Of a stretch of DNA of 23,814 bases, positions 14,704 through 21,482 are shown in pieces. The translations under genes and the position numbers were made by a program. Position 1 is the stretch's first letter. Every line of letters begins with the position of its first letter. The stretch is taken from the NCBI GenBank assembly GCA_964576365.1, contig CAZNUT010000019.1, forward strand, positions 1 through 23,814. Direction: 5' to 3'. A model generated the notes under the pieces. It was not told where the DNA came from and searched no databases. It saw only the letters and a program-made list of their open reading frames with translations. This stretch comes from CAZMJG01 sp964576365. Lineage in GTDB: Bacteria; Patescibacteriota; Microgenomatia; UBA1406; GWC2-37-13.

Positions 14704-16770
14704 ATGATAAAAAAAATAATATTTTTACTCGCACTTTTACTCTTTGTGGCTCCCGGACAAATCACAGCTGCCGATACACCACCCGGCCTCAGATTTGCAT
14801 GTCTCTCTGTTCAGAATTGTCGAAAGGGAACGCCTGGGAGCAATAACTGCTCTTTAGAGAGCCCTCATCGTGTGTTGCTTACTCCAGGAGTCAATAAAGG
14901 ATTTTTAAATAATCCATTTACTTACATCACCGAATGTTTGCAAGTAGATGAAAATGGTGATGGTGTTACCGAAAGTATCTGTACGACAGGAAGTGCTCAG
15001 CTGGATCATGAATTATTTTGTGACAGCGACGCAACCTGTAAAAACAATAATCTTTCCCGACTTCAGAATAATCCAAATGTGCAATACAGCTTGCGAAATC
15101 CAGGCGACGGTATTTATTTTTTCCTAAATGGAAAGTTTGTCAAACAGCCCGGACCAGTTGCTGTTTCAACTGATGCAAATGGCAATATCGTACCACCTCG
15201 TATTGAGTGGCAAAGCGGGACAAAAGTCCGCACCGTTCGACGGTTTCTCATTTGGAACAAAATTCCACCAATGCCAACTCCCACAAATCCAGGTGATCCC
15301 ACACCACAACTTACAGGAGCAATAGGTGGACAGCAGCAAGGCACCCTTACATTTCCTTTTCAAAACCCGGCCACCGATGCACCTCCTTCATCTGATTGTG
15401 CAGGAGTAGCTTGGGACCCATACGGCCGTGCATTTGACACAAAAACACTTGAGCCTATTTCTGATGCAAAAATATTATTAAAACAACTCAACCCGATTTC
15501 AAATATTTTCGAAGAGCAATACGCAAATGAACACAATCCCAATATTTCCAATCCTGATATCACAACCGCAGATGGTGTATTTTCGTTTGTAGTAGTAGAT
15601 GGCAGCTACACCATCACTCCACGTCATACGAGCTACACACACGCAGCAGGAGATGCTGCAACACTCAAAACTACTTCGCCAAATGTAGACAAAATTTACA
15701 GTGATTTTTATTTTGCAAATAGTGAACAGCCAGAAGCGATCGTGCAACAGGGTGCTATCCAGCACCGCGATATTCCACTTGAGCCATCTAATGGCACCGG
15801 TTACCGCTATCCGCTTAGTATCCTTGACGAATACGAAGTGCCTGTAGAAAAACAATTGAATGGTACTGTCTCTGCGATCCAATATGGAGGTACACTTTCT
15901 CATCCGTTTGCTGATTTAAGTGTAAGCATATGTTCATTTGCTACCGGCGGCGAAAGCTGTCAAAAACCAACATTGTTTGATCAGACAAATGGAGGACCAG
16001 ATAAAAACGGAGTCTTTTCTATCCGTTTGGATCAAACCGTTCTCAAGCCGGGTGAATATTTCAAAAAAATCTTTACTGCTGTAGATCTCAATCGTAAACC
16101 ACTTACGACAAAAAGAAACTGGTCTTCTTATTTAGCTACTTTCACTGAACTATTTAGTATAAAACGCGTCGATGCACAGGAAGGTCGCAGAAGTATTGAA
16201 ATTGTATCTCATCCTTTAGTAACATATTTGGAAGGTTTTGCGTATAGTAGTGGCGGAACTCTCCTACCACAGGCAAAAGTGATGATTTATACAAAATATT
16301 CTCCACAACCTGTATTTACGACCACCGCAAATACCAATGGATATTTCAAAATAACTTCCGAATTTATTCCTCGCACTGCCTACACTATTCACTATAGTCA
16401 TCCCACTGATCCAAATAGTGAAACGCGGCTCACCACCTCACAATTTTTACAGCAGAATAATGATTTTATTGAAGCAGAAAAAATTAATCCATTCTTGATG
16501 ACAAATGCTCTCAAAGATCCTCGCAAAGATATCACTCCTTCTTTTGTACCATTACCCGCTATTTCTCCGTTGCCCAATACTACCGCCACTCAAACTCAAG
16601 GTCAACCGCTTCCTCTCACTCAGCTTACTCCAACAACCCAAGAATCACCCGAATCAAATCCTCGAGTGAAAAAAAATAATGCTTTGTTTATAATCGGTAG
16701 TATCCTCCTGTTGATAAGTATCGCAGGAGCAATCGGCAGCTATATACTGCTGAAAAGACAGACAAAATAA
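14704..16770 (+). CDS. Large cell-surface protein with carboxypeptidase-regulatory-like domains and C-terminal anchor (688 aa)
   Basis: Signal peptide MIKKIIFLLALLLFVAPGQ (cleavage near TAA, 21-23), long extracellular part, Pro/Thr/Gln-rich stalk (610-653), one transmembrane helix (about 660-683) and a short basic tail. It is therefore anchored in the membrane facing outward. A Cys-rich N-terminal region (33-112) contains the EF-hand-like loop DENGDGVTE (82-90) with Asp, Asn, Asp and Glu at calcium-ligand positions. Three beta-sandwich units of the carboxypeptidase-regulatory/CnaB-like type are suggested by recurring patterns at about 233-307 (AWDPYGRAFD...DGVFSFVVVDGSYTITP), 387-455 and 508-568 (LEGFAYSSGGTLLPQAKVMI, then NTNGYFKITS). 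Such domains usually act as stalks or adhesion modules. No enzyme motif is seen. It is divergent from the GH18 gene. A role in host or surface contact is inference. Confidence 0.8.
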   Translation: MIKKIIFLLALLLFVAPGQITAADTPPGLRFACLSVQNCRKGTPGSNNCSLESPHRVLLTPGVNKGFLNNPFTYITECLQVDENGDGVTESICTTGSAQLDHELFCDSDATCKNNNLSRLQNNPNVQYSLRNPGDGIYFFLNGKFVKQPGPVAVSTDANGNIVPPRIEWQSGTKVRTVRRFLIWNKIPPMPTPTNPGDPTPQLTGAIGGQQQGTLTFPFQNPATDAPPSSDCAGVAWDPYGRAFDTKTLEPISDAKILLKQLNPISNIFEEQYANEHNPNISNPDITTADGVFSFVVVDGSYTITPRHTSYTHAAGDAATLKTTSPNVDKIYSDFYFANSEQPEAIVQQGAIQHRDIPLEPSNGTGYRYPLSILDEYEVPVEKQLNGTVSAIQYGGTLSHPFADLSVSICSFATGGESCQKPTLFDQTNGGPDKNGVFSIRLDQTVLKPGEYFKKIFTAVDLNRKPLTTKRNWSSYLATFTELFSIKRVDAQEGRRSIEIVSHPLVTYLEGFAYSSGGTLLPQAKVMIYTKYSPQPVFTTTANTNGYFKITSEFIPRTAYTIHYSHPTDPNSETRLTTSQFLQQNNDFIEAEKINPFLMTNALKDPRKDITPSFVPLPAISPLPNTTATQTQGQPLPLTQLTPTTQESPESNPRVKKNNALFIIGSILLLISIAGAIGSYILLKRQTK

Positions 16771-16799
16771 CAATATCTAATTACTGTAAAAATATTGTT

Positions 16800-16920
16800 C
16801 GGCAGGTGTCACGAGTGGAGGGTTCCCGACAGCGCGCAATCGAGCGAGCTTGCTGGAGCGAAGTGAGCACTGATGGGATACCCACGAGTGACGGAATCTG
16901 CTGGATACTACGAATGAGAA
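16800..16920. repeat. Intergenic GAGCGAGC-type repeat element
   Basis: A GC-rich block in an otherwise AT-rich spacer, with cacgagtg at 16810-16817 and again at 16882-16889, gagggttccc at 16818-16827, atcgagcgagc at 16839-16849 and ggagcgaagtgagcac soon after. It shares its main words with the segment inserted in the GH18 gene. It sits between the surface-protein gene and the glutaredoxin-like gene. Confidence 0.65.
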
Positions 16921-16957
16921 TTTGCACATTTATTATTAATTTATTTCTTAAACTACC

Positions 16958-17563
16958 ATGAAAATTACTGTTTACACCATCACTGATTGTACATTTTCTC
17001 AATCATTAAAAACGTATTTGAAGTCAAAAAATCTTACCTTTGAAGAAAAAAATCTTGAAGCAAATAAAGAATGGCTCACTGAAATGCTTGCCATATCAAA
17101 TAATTTTGCCGGCACACCTGTCACCAAAATCGAAAAAGATGACGGTCAAATAATGGTAATCAAAGGATTTACTCAGGAAGAGTTTGACAAAGCTCTGGGT
17201 TTTTCGGGAGGAACAAATGAGTCCGTCGCTCCTGCGCCAGCCGTCGCCCAGCAGCCACCTGCACCTGTGGTTTCTGCCCCACAGCAAACACCTCCTCCAG
17301 TATCCCCTGTCACAGATCCCAATATGCCATCTCCTGTGAGTCCTGTTGTACAACCTCAAATCAATATGAATACACCTCAACAAGCACCAGTGGGAGGACA
17401 AGCAATACCACCCATGCAGCCACCCGCGGCACCTATGAATCCACCTCAGAATGCAGCTCCATCTATGACTGCCGAACAATCACAACAAGCCATAGCTGAT
17501 GCATTGCAAAATGTGGAGCAAATACAGCAGCAAAATCAGACTATACCACCTGTGACAAGCTAA
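16958..17563 (+). CDS. Glutaredoxin-like protein with long Pro/Gln-rich tail (201 aa)
   Basis: Residues 1-82 match the glutaredoxin fold: strand MKITVYTITD, a CTFS motif (11-14) in the place of the CxxC/CxxS active site, helix SLKTYLKSKNL, the cis-proline GTPVTKI (52-58) and a last helix FTQEEFDKALGF. With only one Cys it resembles monothiol enzymes, which work through glutathione or another thiol or bind Fe-S clusters; which applies here is unknown. Residues 85-201 are low-complexity Pro, Gln, Ala and Met with no hydrophobic anchor, much longer than any tail usual for glutaredoxins. No signal peptide is present, so the protein is cytoplasmic. No neighbour suggests a partner. Confidence 0.75.
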   Translation: MKITVYTITDCTFSQSLKTYLKSKNLTFEEKNLEANKEWLTEMLAISNNFAGTPVTKIEKDDGQIMVIKGFTQEEFDKALGFSGGTNESVAPAPAVAQQPPAPVVSAPQQTPPPVSPVTDPNMPSPVSPVVQPQINMNTPQQAPVGGQAIPPMQPPAAPMNPPQNAAPSMTAEQSQQAIADALQNVEQIQQQNQTIPPVTS

Positions 17564-17738
17564 CACGCTGATCTTTTCAAACGAATGGGAGTGCCAGCTC
17601 TTGATTATACCTTTCTTAATTACGTGTATTTCTTCTATGTATATTTTTCTCCGCTTGGCTTTTTGGCCCAAAATTTATGATAGGATATGAAGTATTGACA
17701 GGTAAATCTAAATATAAAATACACATTTTTTACATATT

Positions 17739-17747
17739 TGCTATAAT
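17739..17747 (+). promoter_or_regulatory. Extended -10 promoter (TGcTATAAT) for the PLP enzyme gene, leaderless
   Basis: TGcTATAAT ends 6 nt before the ATG at 17754, placing the expected +1 on the A of the start codon. A TTGACA at 17695-17700 is too far upstream to pair with it. Confidence 0.65.
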
Positions 17748-17753
17748 TCTTCC

Positions 17754-18920
17754 ATGAAAACTACTACGAGCAATATTCATACCGGTGTTCATGAAGCAGA
17801 TCCGACATATGGATCGGTCGTACCCCCTATTTATCTTTCTTCTACCTTTATTGTTCCGGATGCCAAAACAGGAGCCGAACGCTTTGCGGGTCGAGACGAT
17901 GGTCTCATATATGCCCGTTTCAGCAGCCCGACTGTGCGTAGTCTCGAGACGCGACTTGCCAAACTCGAAGGCACAGATGCAGCTATCGCCACCTGTTCAG
18001 GTATGGCGGCTATCACCCTCACGGCCTTTCATTTTCTCAAAGCGGGAGATTCAGTCATCGCGCATCGGGTGCTCTATGGAGGCACATATGACCTCTTTTC
18101 ACGCATCATGCCCGAGTATGGGATCAAAGTCCATTTGATAGATTGTTCAAAGCCGGAGGAAATTGAAAAACACATAGACAATACCACTAAAATGATCTTT
18201 TTTGAAACACCGACAAATCCTCTCCTTGAGGTGATCGACATTCGCGCCGTTGTAAAAGTTGCGAAAAAACACTCGATTTTGACTGTCCTGGATGGCAGTT
18301 TTGCACCTGCGCCTTTTCAGAAATCTATCGAGCTTGGTGTGGACATCGTCATTCATAGTCTGACAAAATACATAAGCGGACACTCAGATCTCATTGCGGG
18401 AGCAATCATAGGAAAAAAAGAGCTGCTTCAGCCCATGAGGAAATTGTTTGGCGTTTTTGGCCCGACTCTTTCGCCTTTTGCCGCATATCTGGTGATGCGT
18501 GGTATGCCTACTTTGGAGCTTCGCTTCAAAAAACAAAGTGAACAGGCACTGCACATCGCACAGTACCTGCAAAAACATCCTGCCGTCAGCAAAGTATATT
18601 ATCCAGGCCTTCCGGATGATGCCGGTCATCAAATAGCCAAAAGCCAGATGAGTGCATATGGCAGTGTACTTTCGTTTGTACTAAAAGACGGCTACAAAGC
18701 GGGAGAAAAAATGGCAAATTCAGTAAAAGTTTTTTCACTTGCTGTGTCGCTTGGATCTGTCGAAAGCCTTATCCAGCATCCGGCGTCCATGACTCATGCT
18801 GCTATACCCAAAGCTGAGCGAGAAACATCCGGTATAGAAGACGGGCTTATACGTATCTCAGTAGGACTTGAGGATGAGAACGATCTCATCGCCGACCTCG
18901 AACAGGCGATGGTATTATGA
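17754..18920 (+). CDS. Cys/Met-metabolism PLP enzyme (cystathionine gamma-synthase/lyase-like)
   Basis: 388 aa, full length for the trans-sulfuration family of fold-type I PLP enzymes, which act as homotetramers on homoserine or cysteine derivatives. Seen are YARFSSPT (53-60, phosphate-contacting Tyr/Arg), CSGMAA (81-86), LYGGTY (107-112, ring-stacking Tyr), ETPTNP (151-156), LDGSF (179-183, Asp180 to the pyridine nitrogen) and HSLTKYISGHSD (201-212) with K205 as the PLP lysine. The C-terminal half shows SLGSVESLIQHPASMTH, typical of the family. Gly110 stands where Pseudomonas methionine gamma-lyase has its active-site Cys, which argues weakly against that specificity. Cystathionine gamma-synthase, gamma-lyase and O-acetylhomoserine sulfhydrylase cannot be told apart from sequence alone. 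It is transcribed alone from an extended -10 promoter. Confidence 0.9.
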   Translation: MKTTTSNIHTGVHEADPTYGSVVPPIYLSSTFIVPDAKTGAERFAGRDDGLIYARFSSPTVRSLETRLAKLEGTDAAIATCSGMAAITLTAFHFLKAGDSVIAHRVLYGGTYDLFSRIMPEYGIKVHLIDCSKPEEIEKHIDNTTKMIFFETPTNPLLEVIDIRAVVKVAKKHSILTVLDGSFAPAPFQKSIELGVDIVIHSLTKYISGHSDLIAGAIIGKKELLQPMRKLFGVFGPTLSPFAAYLVMRGMPTLELRFKKQSEQALHIAQYLQKHPAVSKVYYPGLPDDAGHQIAKSQMSAYGSVLSFVLKDGYKAGEKMANSVKVFSLAVSLGSVESLIQHPASMTHAAIPKAERETSGIEDGLIRISVGLEDENDLIADLEQAMVL

Positions 18921-18951
18921 ATGTGTATTTATTATTTATATTGTTAATACT

Positions 18952-19475
18952 ATGTCATCATCCAGAACTGAATATTTCGAAGGATTACAAAGAGATATAA
19001 CTTGTATGAACAAATACAAACACTACAGCAACAAAATCAATCATTATCTGATTTGAGTAAGTCTGGTGCCATTTGCAATATCAACGAAAGAATAATTGGA
19101 AAATTTACTGATGCTCTTCTCGCATCGGGCATAGGCACGGCCTAACATTTCAAAATTACAAGCATAACCTATTTACCTCCAGAATTTCTAAAGGGTGTTG
19201 GAGCACTTATTGAAAAACAGACAGGCAGATCCCCCGACCTTCTTGAACTTCAATTGATTGCTGATAAGCTGTTCAGAAGTGTTGCAGAAGCCCTCAATGA
19301 AGGCAGTTCCTTATGCACAGTTGAAAAAAATCCAGATGGCACATTTGCTGTATACAATAAACAGGGACTTTTCCCCGATGCCGCGCTACTAGTCCAACCT
19401 GTCGAGGTAGAATCATCCCCCATCTTCTCGGTAAATGACACTGAGCTTCGCCAAACCACCTACGAGATCGAATAA
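18952..19475 (+). pseudogene. Decayed hypothetical gene (frameshift plus in-frame stop)
   Basis: Three protein-like pieces lie in order. An ATG at 18952 opens MSSSRTEYFEGLQRDIT. Near 19002 the protein-like reading moves to another frame, LYEQIQTLQQQNQSLSDLSK and on to a TAA at 19143-19145. The same frame continues beyond that stop as ITSITYLPPEFLKGVGALIE through to a stop at 19473-19475. The joined product would be about 173 aa with a Gln-rich coiled segment and a compact C-terminal domain. Only the last part (from about 19254) forms a frame with its own start. This looks like one gene broken by a frameshift and a nonsense change, or two sequencing errors. I do not recognise the product. Confidence 0.5.
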
Positions 19476-19505
19476 TAAACGATGAAGTATTTGTCATTCT
19501 GCCTG

Positions 19506-19520
19506 CCCGCCTGTGGCGGG
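19506..19520. repeat. GC-rich hairpin CCCGCC-tgt-GGCGGG
   Basis: A 6-bp perfect stem with a 3-nt loop in an AT-rich spacer. No T-run follows, so it is not a convincing terminator. Similar GC palindromes occur at 10285-10303 and 19818-19834. Confidence 0.7.
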
Positions 19521-19560
19521 GCGACTAGTCACCTAGAAGTCCAGAATCTACAAAGTACGA

Positions 19561-19716
19561 TGTCATTCCGAGCGCAGCGAAGAATCTCTCAATTGACGTA
19601 AGAGGGATTCTTCTTCCCAGCAGCGAGACCAGAATAACAATATGTACAGATTGCTTTTGGCCAGAGGCCAATCAGCCTTTGGCTGACGTCGTGTTTTACT
19701 ACTCCTCGCAATGACA
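19561..19716. mobile_element. MITE-like element with TGTCATT / AATGACA ends
   Basis: A 156-nt non-coding block starts tgtcattccgagcgcagcga and ends ctcctcgcaatgaca, giving short terminal inverted repeats. Near the right end are two consecutive perfect hairpins: ttggcc-aga-ggccaa (19657-19671) and tcagcc-ttt-ggctga (19672-19686). The end sequences are of a type I recall as widespread in intergenic repeats of several bacterial phyla. No ORF is inside, so any movement would need a transposase from elsewhere. Confidence 0.6.
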
Positions 19717-19817
19717 TAAGAGACTGCATACTGTGATCTGGTTACTGTTTAACTGAATACCTGAAATCCTAAATCACTGAAATCCTAACCCTACAACCTA
19801 AAACCCAACACCTAACA

Positions 19818-19834
19818 CCCTCCGACTCGGAGGG
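19818..19834. repeat. GC-rich palindrome CCCTCCGA-c-TCGGAGGG
   Basis: Perfect 8-bp arms around one base, 13 nt beyond the stop of the aminotransferase gene and at the end of a CCTAA-rich tract. Its position could let it act as a transcript end, but no T-run follows on either strand. Confidence 0.75.
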
Positions 19835-19846
19835 CAGGCCTTACAC

Positions 19847-20407
19847 CTAATACGTCTTCACAAACTGCCTGAAAAGATCCATGATCTGCTTTGTAGTCTC
19901 CCCTACTTCTCCCGTCCCCATCTTCACATCATCAATCTTTGTCACCGGCAAAATCTCGATACCAGAGCCTGTGATGAAACACTCGTCATACTCTCCAACA
20001 GAGTTGATAGAAATATCTTTGAAATGACAGGTAATATTGTTCGCTTTTGCTAATTCGAGAATAACTTGGCGGGTGATACCGGGTAACAAATTTTTTTCGG
20101 GAGTGAAAAGCTCACCGTTTTTCACAAAAAAGATATTTGACCGCACACATTCCGTGATGATACGNNNNNNNNNNNNNNNNNNNNNNNNNNNNNNNNNNNN
20201 NNNNNNNNNNNNNNNNNNNNNNNNNNNNNNNNNNNNNNNNNNNNNNNNNNNNNNNNNNNNNNNNTCAAGATAAAACGGATGACGATTGTAGGTTTTGAGG
20301 TAGTCAAAGAGCCCATATCCGCGACAAAACGCGAGATCAAAAACAGATATTTTTAATTCGTCTGCCCTCACCCATTGTCCGTTGAAGTAATGAATATATG
20401 TTTGCAT
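19847..20407 (-). CDS. Class IV PLP aminotransferase (BCAT / D-amino acid transaminase type), interrupted by an N gap
   Basis: The N-terminal part reads YFNGQWVRADELKISVFD then FCRGYGLFDYLKTYNRHPFYL, the class IV opening with its RGYGLFD motif. After the gap come ITECVRSNIFFVKNG, LLPGITRQVILELA and ECFITGSGIEILPVTKIDD, which match the second half (E before SNIFFVK, GITR, FxTGSxxEILPV). Family members are about 270-300 aa. Here only about 152 residues are readable, and the segment with the PLP lysine is missing. The 100 Ns therefore stand for a larger true gap, probably about 350-400 nt. Branched-chain and D-amino acid aminotransferase or aminodeoxychorismate lyase cannot be separated without the lost part. 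A TATCAT box ends 5 nt before the ATG. Confidence 0.82.
   Translation of the reverse strand: MQTYIHYFNGQWVRADELKISVFDLAFCRGYGLFDYLKTYNRHPFYLXXXXXXXXXXXXXXXXXXXXXXXXXXXXXXXXXXRIITECVRSNIFFVKNGELFTPEKNLLPGITRQVILELAKANNITCHFKDISINSVGEYDECFITGSGIEILPVTKIDDVKMGTGEVGETTKQIMDLFRQFVKTY
20165..20264. other. Assembly gap of exactly 100 N
   Basis: A run of 100 N inside the aminotransferase gene. The round length suggests a scaffolding placeholder and not a measured distance. Confidence 0.98.
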
Positions 20408-20412
20408 TCAAT

Positions 20413-20418
20413 ATGATA
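20413..20418 (-). promoter_or_regulatory. Putative -10 box (TATCAT) for the aminotransferase gene
   Basis: TATCAT on the minus strand (one mismatch to TATAAT) ends 5 nt before the ATG at 20407, the same leaderless-type spacing as other genes here. Confidence 0.4.
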
Positions 20419-20586
20419 CTATATGAAGATTTGATTTTCAAAAAAACATTTTTTTCTTATTTATATAAAAAAGAACTTAATAAAAAGAACAAATATAAAT
20501 GAGACCGAAGAAGAAAGAAGAAAAATAAACTATTTTTAGACATTCATACGATTCATTAGTGGATCGTAACCATCACCAATTATATG

Positions 20587-20820
20587 CTAAATTTTTGAGA
20601 ATTGCTGCTCTAACTGCAATTTCACACTTTCAGGGGTTTCATTGTCGCCAACCAAATGAAGGTTGATTGCAGGCTTCCATCTCTTATTATTACTAGGGTT
20701 ATATACCACTTCAACCATACTTCCATCAACCTGTACAATTTCGCCTTGCCAATCGACAGAATTCAAATATACACCTGTCTGATCAACCACTAATCCCTTT
20801 TTTTGATTATTTATTTCCAT
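20587..20820 (-). CDS. Hypothetical 77-aa protein, small beta-barrel-like
   Basis: A complete frame from an ATG at 20820. The sequence alternates short hydrophobic strands (KGLVVDQTGVYLN, WQGEIVQVDGSMVEVVYN, AINLHLVG) and ends in a charged helix (ESVKLQLEQQFSKI). The pattern WxGEIVxVDGxxVEVxY resembles small SH3- or KOW-like barrels, but this is a visual impression and not a family match. An extended -10 box lies 19 nt upstream of the start, giving a short leader of about 13 nt. It is expressed alone; 70 nt separate it from the end of the histidine phosphatase gene. Confidence 0.65.
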   Translation of the reverse strand: MEINNQKKGLVVDQTGVYLNSVDWQGEIVQVDGSMVEVVYNPSNNKRWKPAINLHLVGDNETPESVKLQLEQQFSKI

Positions 20821-20839
20821 ATTTTGTTAGCAATGCTCT

Positions 20840-20848
20840 ATTATAGCA
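20840..20848 (-). promoter_or_regulatory. Extended -10 promoter (TGcTATAAT) for the 77-aa gene
   Basis: TGcTATAAT on the minus strand, identical to the one before the PLP enzyme gene. Here the start codon is 19 nt downstream, so this transcript should have a short leader, without a visible Shine-Dalgarno site. Confidence 0.6.
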
Positions 20849-20890
20849 TATCTTTGTTCTATCTGTAAGGCAAAACCGTCATGTGACTAT

Positions 20891-21454
20891 TTATTCCACT
20901 TTTTCATCGCTGCTGAGTACAATTTCGGCGAACTCACCTTTTTTCAACCAGCCAGGTGGTGATTGAGGGAGATTATAATTGTCGTCCAGCAATGGAATAT
21001 GGTGAATATACGCATAAAGTGTTTGAAGAGGATCTCCATGACTGCAGATAATACAATTTTCTTGCACGTCCTTATTGATTTCTTCCCAAAAATCAACCAT
21101 CCGCTTCTGAATATCTACCAACCCCTCTCCCCCAAGCTCTTTTTTGTGCGAGAACGCATGCCAGCCTTTGCTATGCCTATTTTCGTCCCAGTATCCCTGA
21201 TAGGCTGAAAATGTTTCCAGAATACGTTGATCAAAAATGATGGGGATAACAGAATCACTTATGATTTCAGCAGTTTGCCTACATCTCAAGACAGCACTAC
21301 TATAAATTTTGCCAATTTTTTTATCTCGAAAATAATGCTTCAATTGCTGTGCTTGTACATTGCCTTTTTCAGATAATTCTAAAGGGAGTCTACCAGGTAA
21401 TATATTTCGTGGGTTTGCGTAGTCGCAATGTCGAAGTAAATAAATAGAATGCAC
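20891..21454 (-). CDS. Histidine phosphatase superfamily protein (187 aa)
   Basis: Starts at a GTG: MHSIYLLRHCDYANP. The phosphoacceptor His is H9 in LLRHC, where most relatives have RHG. Further family marks are SSAVLRCRQTAEII (52-65, with R57 as phosphate-binding Arg), an acidic residue E80, and the second catalytic His in CSHGDP (H139). These enzymes remove or move phosphate through a phosphohistidine. Substrates range from sugar phosphates and nucleotides to proteins and cannot be predicted. The active-site set is complete, so activity is likely despite Cys10. An extended -10 box ends 5 nt before the GTG, which supports that start. It lies downstream of the anchored 206-aa gene in the same direction but has its own promoter. 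Confidence 0.85.
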   Translation of the reverse strand: MHSIYLLRHCDYANPRNILPGRLPLELSEKGNVQAQQLKHYFRDKKIGKIYSSAVLRCRQTAEIISDSVIPIIFDQRILETFSAYQGYWDENRHSKGWHAFSHKKELGGEGLVDIQKRMVDFWEEINKDVQENCIICSHGDPLQTLYAYIHHIPLLDDNYNLPQSPPGWLKKGEFAEIVLSSDEKVE

Positions 21455-21459
21455 ACTGC

Positions 21460-21468
21460 ATTATATCA
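21460..21468 (-). promoter_or_regulatory. Extended -10 promoter (TGaTATAAT) for the histidine phosphatase, leaderless GTG start
   Basis: TGaTATAAT on the minus strand ends 5 nt before the GTG at 21454, in the 28-nt gap after the 206-aa gene. It supports both an independent transcript and the choice of the GTG start. Confidence 0.6.
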
Positions 21469-21482
21469 GCGCAAATAATCTA

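Larger units (their letters stand above)
19476..19846. other. 371-nt spacer filled with repeats
   Basis: No gene is visible. From left to right it holds the GC hairpin at 19506-19520, the MITE-like element at 19561-19716, a CCTAA/CCTAC-rich tract at about 19770-19817 and the palindrome at 19818-19834. It separates the decayed gene from the convergent aminotransferase gene. Confidence 0.7.

Noticed and set aside
15499..15903. 134-codon minus-strand frame inside the 688-aa gene
   Set aside because: Cys/Ile/Arg-rich shadow; the plus strand encodes a clear signal-peptide surface protein.
17096..17479. 127-codon minus-strand frame opposite the Pro/Gln-rich tail
   Set aside because: Its Trp/Cys/Arg-rich content is the expected antisense of Pro/Gln codons.
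17695..17720. TTGACA with downstream TATAAA as a sigma-70 promoter
   Set aside because: The spacer is about 12 nt, too short; the extended -10 at 17739-17747 explains the start better.
19294..19497. Minus-strand frames opposite the decayed gene
   Set aside because: Products are Arg/Ser/Cys-rich and lack any coherent feature, whereas the plus-strand pieces read as normal protein.
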